The notes beneath the pieces were generated by a model. That model ran no database searches. It saw only the letters and a program-made list of their open reading frames with translations, and was not told the origin of the DNA. Both the position numbers and the translations under genes were made by a program. This document shows positions 58,609 through 64,000 of a stretch of 64,000 bases of DNA, one piece after another. Position 1 is the first letter of the stretch. Each line of letters begins with the position of its first letter. Origin of the DNA: Haberlea rhodopensis (Eukaryota > Streptophyta > Magnoliopsida > Lamiales > Gesneriaceae); assembly GCA_907163345.1 (NCBI GenBank), contig CAJQUN010000057.1, positions 744,001 to 808,000 of the forward strand. The letters run 5' to 3'.

Positions 58609-59712
58609 CTAGAAACCTGGAAAGCCCTGGGCCATGGCAGTGTTCCATGCACTCTGATAGTGCATGAACTCCATCTGACGCTGAGCTACCTGCTCATGGT
58701 CCATCTGCAATGCTCTCTGCATGCTATGAATGTCCCGCTGCATGCTGTGAATGCTCTGCTGCTCCAGGCGAATATCTTGGAGATCCCTATGAAGAGAGTC
58801 CAAAGTAACACGTGTATGTTCTGCAGCAGAGGATGATGCTCCAGCTCGTGTAGTGTCCGAAGGTCTTCGTCGGCCCGTAGGAGGTGGTGGACCGTCCACA
58901 ATGATCGGTGTCTTCGACGGAAGTAGCTCCTCGTCTTCCCCCCATGTCACTCCGTACCACTGACATAAAGCAGTGATCGTGGATGGAAACGGTAGTGCGG
59001 AGGTCGGTGGGCTGCTCCCAATCTCTGCAATGTGATCACTAATGATCTCGCCGAAGTCCACTTACTTCCCTGAGAGGATGGCATATACCGGGACCGCTCT
59101 GTCTTTTGTCACCTCAGAAGTGTGGGTCGAAGGCATGACCCGCGAGGCGACAAATGAAAACCATGCTTGGGCCTCTGGCTTCAAATGTTTCTTTAGAACC
59201 AACTGTGGCTCTGCTTTATCATTCATTTGCCAATCCACTCCCTGCTTGCCAATAACTGTCAATACCTCATTGTAGTCAATCCTGCTACTCTTGAAAGATT
59301 GGTATGCACAGTTTTGAATTAAAGGCATCCGGTGAATATTATTGATTGCGACTCGATCCACCAACACATCCTTCCCTCGAACATAAACACTTACTTGGTG
59401 CCCGGGTCTAACAGCTCGAAGATTTGTGTAAAACTCCCTTACCAGTGGCACCACAGCATCAATCGGTGTCTGGACAAATTGAAACCACCCTTTTCGGCGT
59501 ACTGTCCTAATGACAGGACACTCCACTTTATCCATGCTCATTCCCCTTTCACGGCTCAGGGGTTTCTTATGATAGGTGGGATATAATTCAGCAATTGTGG
59601 CATTGATAAACTTCTGTTCGTCATACCCTGGCTCAGAAACAGTGGCCTCCGTCTGCTTTTGCTTTTGCTTTTGGGAAGCCTCCGCCTGCTTTGACCTCTT
59701 TCTGGACGACAT
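58609..59712 (-). pseudogene. Extra ORF of element 8, plant-transposon-protein-like, one stop
   Basis: From ATG 59712 an open frame of 216 codons ends at TAA 59062 and continues in the same frame for 150 more codons to 58609, so a product of about 367 residues has one internal stop. N-terminus is Lys/Gln rich. Residues about 75-190 (WFQFVQTPIDAVVPLVREFY, VRGKDVLVDRVAINNIH) look like the domain I recall as the putative plant transposon protein family, found next to Athila-type elements. The C-terminal part has a proline-rich linker and a helical Gln/Met/His-rich segment with repeated SMQR motifs that could form a coiled coil. Function unknown. It is not a polymerase, integrase or protease. Confidence 0.72.
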
Positions 59713-59719
59713 TTTCTTG

Positions 59720-60530
59720 CTAAATGATTCCCAACTAACTCAATTAAATTCAACTAACACCACACAACACTGTAAATCCAACACCCTTCAACACCACAAA
59801 ACTTCCTCCAAATTTAACTCCTTCCTAACCTAATTCTACTACAATTCAAGGAATTTCACCAAAAGATAAAATCTTTGAGAATTGGAAACCAATTACCGCT
59901 TAAAAATCCGATCTTGGAAAAGTTTTGCACTTGGCTTGAAATTCCCTTTTTGATGCACTTCTACCCAATTTGCCTTGCAATTCTTCAAATCTGCAATGAA
60001 AATCTCATTAGAGTAAATATTACTTCCAAGAGTTGAAGTAAATTGGAAATTTGAAGGAAATAAGATGAGATTTGGCACAAAATTTGGAAGAGGCGACTAG
60101 GGTTCTGCTATGGAGAGGAGAGAAATTGAGTTAGAATGTGAAGGCTGCTGCGTCTGCCTATTTGTTTTTCAATATTTTCTCTCGCTCGATCGATCGGAAA
60201 AAATTCTCGATCGATCGAGCGATGCAGTAGGCAAAATGTCTTTTTAAAAAAATTCGGGCGATCGATCGAGATTTTTTTCTCGATCGATCGCCAGCAGCAG
60301 TAGACTAAATTTGAAATTCTCTCAACAATTTTCTCTCGGATTGCCTCGCCTACAACCAAATTGCTCTTGCTTTCACACCTGCAATAGAAAACACACGAAC
60401 TCAATCCCAGACAAACTCAAAACAATTGAACTAACAAAATCACACCAAAACAAGAAATTAAAAACAAAACTCGAGAAAAGAAAAATGAAAGTTCTTAATT
60501 TATAGTCCCAAGATGGACTGTCACCTCCTC
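59720..60530 (-). promoter_or_regulatory. Spacer between gag and extra ORF with its own palindrome cluster
   Basis: About 800 non-coding bases. Its arrangement (cluster, TAGGGTTCTGC-type leader, then an ATG) resembles the LTR leader of the same element. Possible internal promoter or leader for the extra ORF; inference. Confidence 0.4.
60183..60292 (-). repeat. Internal CGATCGATCG palindrome cluster, 4 units
   Basis: Four units with TCGATCGATCGG, TCGATCGATCGA, GCGATCGATCGA and TCGATCGATCGC contexts. The only such cluster in the window lying outside an LTR. Confidence 0.93.
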
Positions 60531-60536
60531 ATCTTC

Positions 60537-61818
60537 TCAATTTGATGGCTCCTTTGGATTCTTTACAGAATCACTTGGGAGCGTACCTTGCGTTCTCCCC
60601 GAAATCAATGTGGCCAACTGCCCTATCTGCACCTCCAAATTCTTGATCGATGCATCTTGATTTTGCATCCTTACCTCTGTCGATGAAATCAGCTTTGCCA
60701 TCAGTTCCTCCATACTCGGCTTTTGTGTGAACCCGACCTGCGGTTGTGGGTTCAGCACATTCTCCTGGTTCGACCATCTTAGGTTCGGGTGGTTCCTCCA
60801 TGGTTGGTTGTAATTCGAGTATGAATTGTTGGGTGGCCTGTTACCTACAAAATTAACAGCCTCAACAGATTGGTTAAACTGGTTACCTGCCTGATACTCG
60901 ATGCTAGGATGACCGCCTCCACACAGCTCACAGAAGATAGTTTGAGCTTGCATTGCTGCTGCTCCCATGCTGTCTATCTTCCGGTTCATGGCTTCTAATT
61001 GAGCCGAAAGAGCAGTGATCTCGTCCACTTGATGGACTTCTATTGGCTTCTGTGGCGTGCTCCTCTCTGACTGCCACTGGTAACTGTTGCATGCCATTTC
61101 CTCCAACAAGCTATATGCTTCTTCCGGCGTCTTTCTCATTATTGATCCCCCAGATGCTGCATCAATCATGGAACGGTTAGAAGAAAATAAACCGTTATAG
61201 AACGTTTGTACCTGCAGCCATATGGGTAGACCATGGTGTGGGCATCTCCTCAACAACTCCTTAAAACGATCCCACGCTTCATATAACGTCTCGGGGTCAA
61301 ACTGCCCAAAAGTTGTGATATCGTTCCGCATCTTTGCCGTCTTGGAAGGGGGAAAGTACTTTGACAAAAAACGCTTTCGTCATCCCCTCCCATGTTGTTA
61401 TAGAACCTGCAGGTAGGGAATTCAACCATGACTTAGCTTTGTCTCGTAATGAAAAGGGGAAAAGTCTTAACCTGATGGTGTCGTCAGAGACGCCATTATG
61501 TTTGAATGTGTCACAAATCTCCAAAAAGTTGGAGATGTGATTATTCGGGTCATCCGTAGCCGCTCCCCCAAACATAACCTAGTGCTGAATCATTTGTATG
61601 ATTGCCGGCTTGATCTCAAAATTGTTCGCTTGAATCGTCGGCCTCGTAATACTGGACAACGATCCATGAAATGCCGGTTGCACAAAGTCCATCATCGATC
61701 TAGGGTTCTGTGCTTCGTTATTATCAGCCATCGCTCGAGCTTCTCGTAATCGCCTAAGTAAAGTTCTCTCTATCTCCGGATCGAAAGGCTCGAGAATAGG
61801 CTCCTCTCTTCTGAGCAT
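60537..61818 (-). pseudogene. Athila-type gag of element 8, one stop and one frameshift
   Basis: Starts at 61818 with FDPEIERTLLRRLREAR, typical of Athila gag. TAG near 61579 interrupts; the frame continues through FLEICDTF, LRLFPFSLRDKAKSWL and GSITTWEGM. An extra T in a T run near 61361 shifts it into 61360-60537, with YEAWDRFKELLRRCPHHGL, TFYNGL and AASGGS. A single knuckle CELCGGGHPSIEY has Tyr where the last Cys is expected. The tail has a predicted helical segment near residues 225-255 of the second part. No protease follows, only a TAG-free stop and the spacer. Confidence 0.9.
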
Positions 61819-61987
61819 GCACTAAAGAAACGATTCCTGTACAAAAAAGACAAAAGGAGACAACAAAATACACAAAATTATTAACAAAGATCAACAAAAG
61901 AAAACAGAAAAGAAAAACAAAAACGCAATAATAAAAGAATTGGCTAAATTACAAATAACTAATCTCGTATGATATTATACAGATTAG

Positions 61988-62005
61988 TCCCCGGCAACGG
62001 CGCCA
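61988..62005 (-). other. Primer-binding site of element 8, tRNA-Asp type
   Basis: TGGCGCCGTTGCCGGGGA on the minus strand, six bases from the LTR at 62012. Confidence 0.9.
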
Positions 62006-62011
62006 AAAACT

Positions 62012-63360
62012 TGAACGCTTTATTTTTAAACAAAAGATATTTCAAAGATTAGTGTGAAGCGATTCTACCGCAAGTGCACGGTTGTCAAGTTTTAGTATAG
62101 TGAAAATTAAGTACGGGTTGTCGAATCCACAGGGACTAACGTATAAGTACCAAATAAGATTAATAAAATTATATTTAGCCTACGATTAACAAATGTGATT
62201 ATCTGATACCAAACTAAACTAACATCCAAAAGATAAACAAGAAATAATAAAATGAAAGGTTCCGGATATGCGAAGGTAAGTTGCTCAAGAAATTTATCAA
62301 GCTCTTCGTTCAACTGTGTTATCTTTAATGATTCATTTGAATAAGCAAATTATCAACCAATTGATTCTAAAGGTGAAAGGTTTTCGCTATTATTCAATAC
62401 ACTCTCTCGAGCTGTAAAGAAACTAACGATAAATTAGAATAAGTCACTCTCGTGCACCTATTTACTAATTCAAAGTTGCATAAATTATCAAAACCTTATA
62501 ACTCTAAATCTCTCGATTCCAAGTTCTCACGTATGCGATATCATCTCTAGACATCAATACACTCAAACACAATTGAATCAATATATCAAACACAATGATA
62601 CTAAATCTCAATAAAATAAACTAGAATTGTTTCAAATCAAATACAAAAGAAGTTTAATCGTCTCTCGACCTCAAAAACATCAATTGAAAATTAATATGAA
62701 ATAGATTAAAGTCTAGAAATACGATAAATGGCGGAATGAATCCGTGCGTAGCACCGAAATCTCTTCTCTTGCTCCTTCCTTGCACTCCGGAATTGATTGG
62801 CTTTGGCTCGGACGAAGAACCGGAAGAACGGATCTCCTTGGCGGCGGCTAGGCGGCGGCTAGGGCTCTTCTTTGGTTCAGAAATTTCGTCTGATATTCTC
62901 TCCTCTCGAATGGAATGATTTTCTTTCTTTTAAACCCCCCACAGATCACGATAAACATGGAAAATAAAATCTGCAGATTTTGCGTATCGATCGATCGGAA
63001 GGTTTTCTCGATCGATCGGTGCACTGTTCATGTCAGCCTTTGAAACTTACTGCCTCGATCGATCGAGAATTTGTACCGATCGATCGAGACTTGAAATTCT
63101 TTGATGCTCAACTTTCTGCCTGGCTCGATCGATCGAGAGTAAATCTCGATCGATCGAGATTCCGAAATCTCATTTCCTCAATTTTAGTTCTTTCTCGCCT
63201 CGATTTCGCCCGTTATCTTCATATTAGCTCATTTCTTCCACTTCCGATCTATTTTCCTGAAACAAACGAATAAACACCAAAAAGCATAATATCATCCAGG
63301 AAAAAATACGGAAAGTAGGAAGAAATTACAGTTAAAAACACTCAAAATCTAAGCCTATCA
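62012..63360 (-). repeat. 5' LTR of element 8, with internal deletion
   Basis: Matches 55618-57101 except for a loss of about 134 bases near 62549, so it is 1349 bp against 1484. Otherwise very few differences. Confidence 0.93.
62985..63161 (-). repeat. Palindrome cluster of element 8 (5' LTR)
   Basis: Six units, same spacing as 56725-56901. Located about 200-375 bases from the U3 end of the LTR. Confidence 0.94.
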
Positions 63361-64000
63361 CTATACTAAAATGCTAGTCCAACCAAGCAAATCAAAATTA
63401 ACAAGAAAATTCCACGTGAGAAGATTATCAAGACGTCGGTTCACCAATGCAATCCCTACAACCCTCGATTGAATATATGTATATCTCTAAGGTGACGAGT
63501 TCTCCAAAATTATCACATATACTCTATCAAGCTATATAAAACCTAATATCAAATTGCAGTAAGTCACTCCCGCATACTTATTTAACAATTCAATATTGCA
63601 TTTAGATTTGTTAAAACTTCTAGCGTTCGATTACTAGATATCTATGGCTATCACACGTGTATTTGATCTCATCGTCGATCTCAATCTGAAATCCACGACA
63701 CAATTTACTAGTTCGTTTTATAATTCATCTCTCAATCTCAATTATCGTAACTTAAATCAATTCAATGGTGATCAATCGATGAAATCATTAAAATCATAAA
63801 TCAATATAGGAATTCAATCAAGACAAGAATAAATAAATCATAGGTTCAAACCAAAGGATCCATAATCTTGATAAACAAACTCAGTTCATATTAAATTGAA
63901 AAACCAAAGAATAAATATGTCTTGCAATAATTCAAGCATGATAAAATAAAACTAAAGTTCAAAAGTAAAGATAAACTCCCGATTTCCCTTTTGTAGATCA

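Larger units (their letters stand above)
55618..63360 (-). mobile_element. Non-autonomous Athila element 8 (gag plus extra ORF, no RT)
   Basis: LTRs 55618-57101 and 62012-63360, CTATA duplication at 55613-55617 and 63361-63365, tRNA-Asp-type primer site, gag, an extra ORF and polypurine tract. In the 4.9-kb interior no protease, RT, RNase H or integrase motif appears. About 7.74 kb. A structurally complete but non-autonomous element. Confidence 0.92.
55485..64000 (-). repeat. Outer Athila-type LTR split by element 8, runs off the window
   Basis: Pieces 55485-55617 and 63361-64000. The first piece has CCACAAGTGCACGGTTGTCA. The second aligns with 22520-23150, including AAACTCCCGAT near 63976. 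The pieces join at the CTATA duplication. No palindrome cluster is reached before the window ends. Confidence 0.8.

Noticed and set aside
1..64000. tRNA, rRNA or host protein-coding genes
   Set aside because: None was recognised. tRNA-like matches are the primer-binding sites only, and nearly all of the sequence is assigned to retrotransposons.

Overview
This window is a plant nuclear heterochromatin-type region made almost entirely of nested LTR retrotransposons. No rRNA, tRNA or intact host gene was recognised. The plant assignment rests on three element types. Tekay/Del-type Ty3-gypsy chromoviruses carry an initiator-tRNA-Met primer site and a chromodomain-like C-terminus. Athila-type Ty3-gypsy elements carry a tRNA-Asp-type primer site. 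There is also a Ty1-copia element with a plant-type RT. The species cannot be named from the sequence; an angiosperm, probably a eudicot, is the safe statement. All recognisable coding regions are broken by stops or frameshifts.

Layout. 1-5707: chromovirus 1 (minus), cut by the window edge, with its 5' LTR at 3737-5707. 5708-20980: one Ty1-copia element, interrupted by chromovirus 1 on its left, by chromovirus 2 (8578-16965, plus, target duplication ATCGT), and by a solo LTR in its own LTR (17922-20389, duplication AAGAT). 20981-22343: fragment of a non-coding large retrotransposon derivative (LARD). 22344-23153: Athila-type LTR piece, broken by chromovirus 4 (23154-28018, plus, truncated in RNase H). 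28019-31336: non-autonomous Athila-like element (minus). 31337-31546: LTR fragment. 31547-35447: Athila 3' half with protease remnant and 3' LTR (plus). 35841-55342: Athila-like element 7 (minus), interrupted by LARD element 6 (36245-52733, duplication GTAGG), whose 3' LTR is interrupted by chromovirus 5 (37099-45921, duplication ATGTT). 55485-64000: outer Athila-type LTR, interrupted by non-autonomous Athila element 8 (55618-63360, duplication CTATA), which carries gag plus an extra ORF but no RT or integrase.

What stands out is a shared modular design in the LTR leaders of elements that are otherwise different families. (1) A cluster of about 4-8 short perfect palindromes built on CGATCGATCG lies downstream of the TATA-like box; one Athila-like LTR instead has a cluster built on a different palindrome, GGCGTAATTACGCC. 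(2) In the chromovirus and LARD LTRs, about 150-400 nt further on, there is a strong 5' splice-site match (AG/GTACGT) whose GTACGT is repeated as its reverse complement 3-5 nt downstream, so the donor sits in a small hairpin. (3) Next comes an array of small hairpins or tandem repeats. (4) The primer-binding site follows. (5) A 3' splice-site match lies 1-3 nt before the gag ATG. I infer a leader intron of about 1 kb that removes the primer site from gag-pol mRNA while unspliced RNA stays competent for reverse transcription. This would be a switchable split between mRNA and genome RNA.

Limits: coordinates of element ends come from TG...CA ends, primer sites and target duplications read by eye. 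Lineage names, introns and functions of the palindromes are inference.
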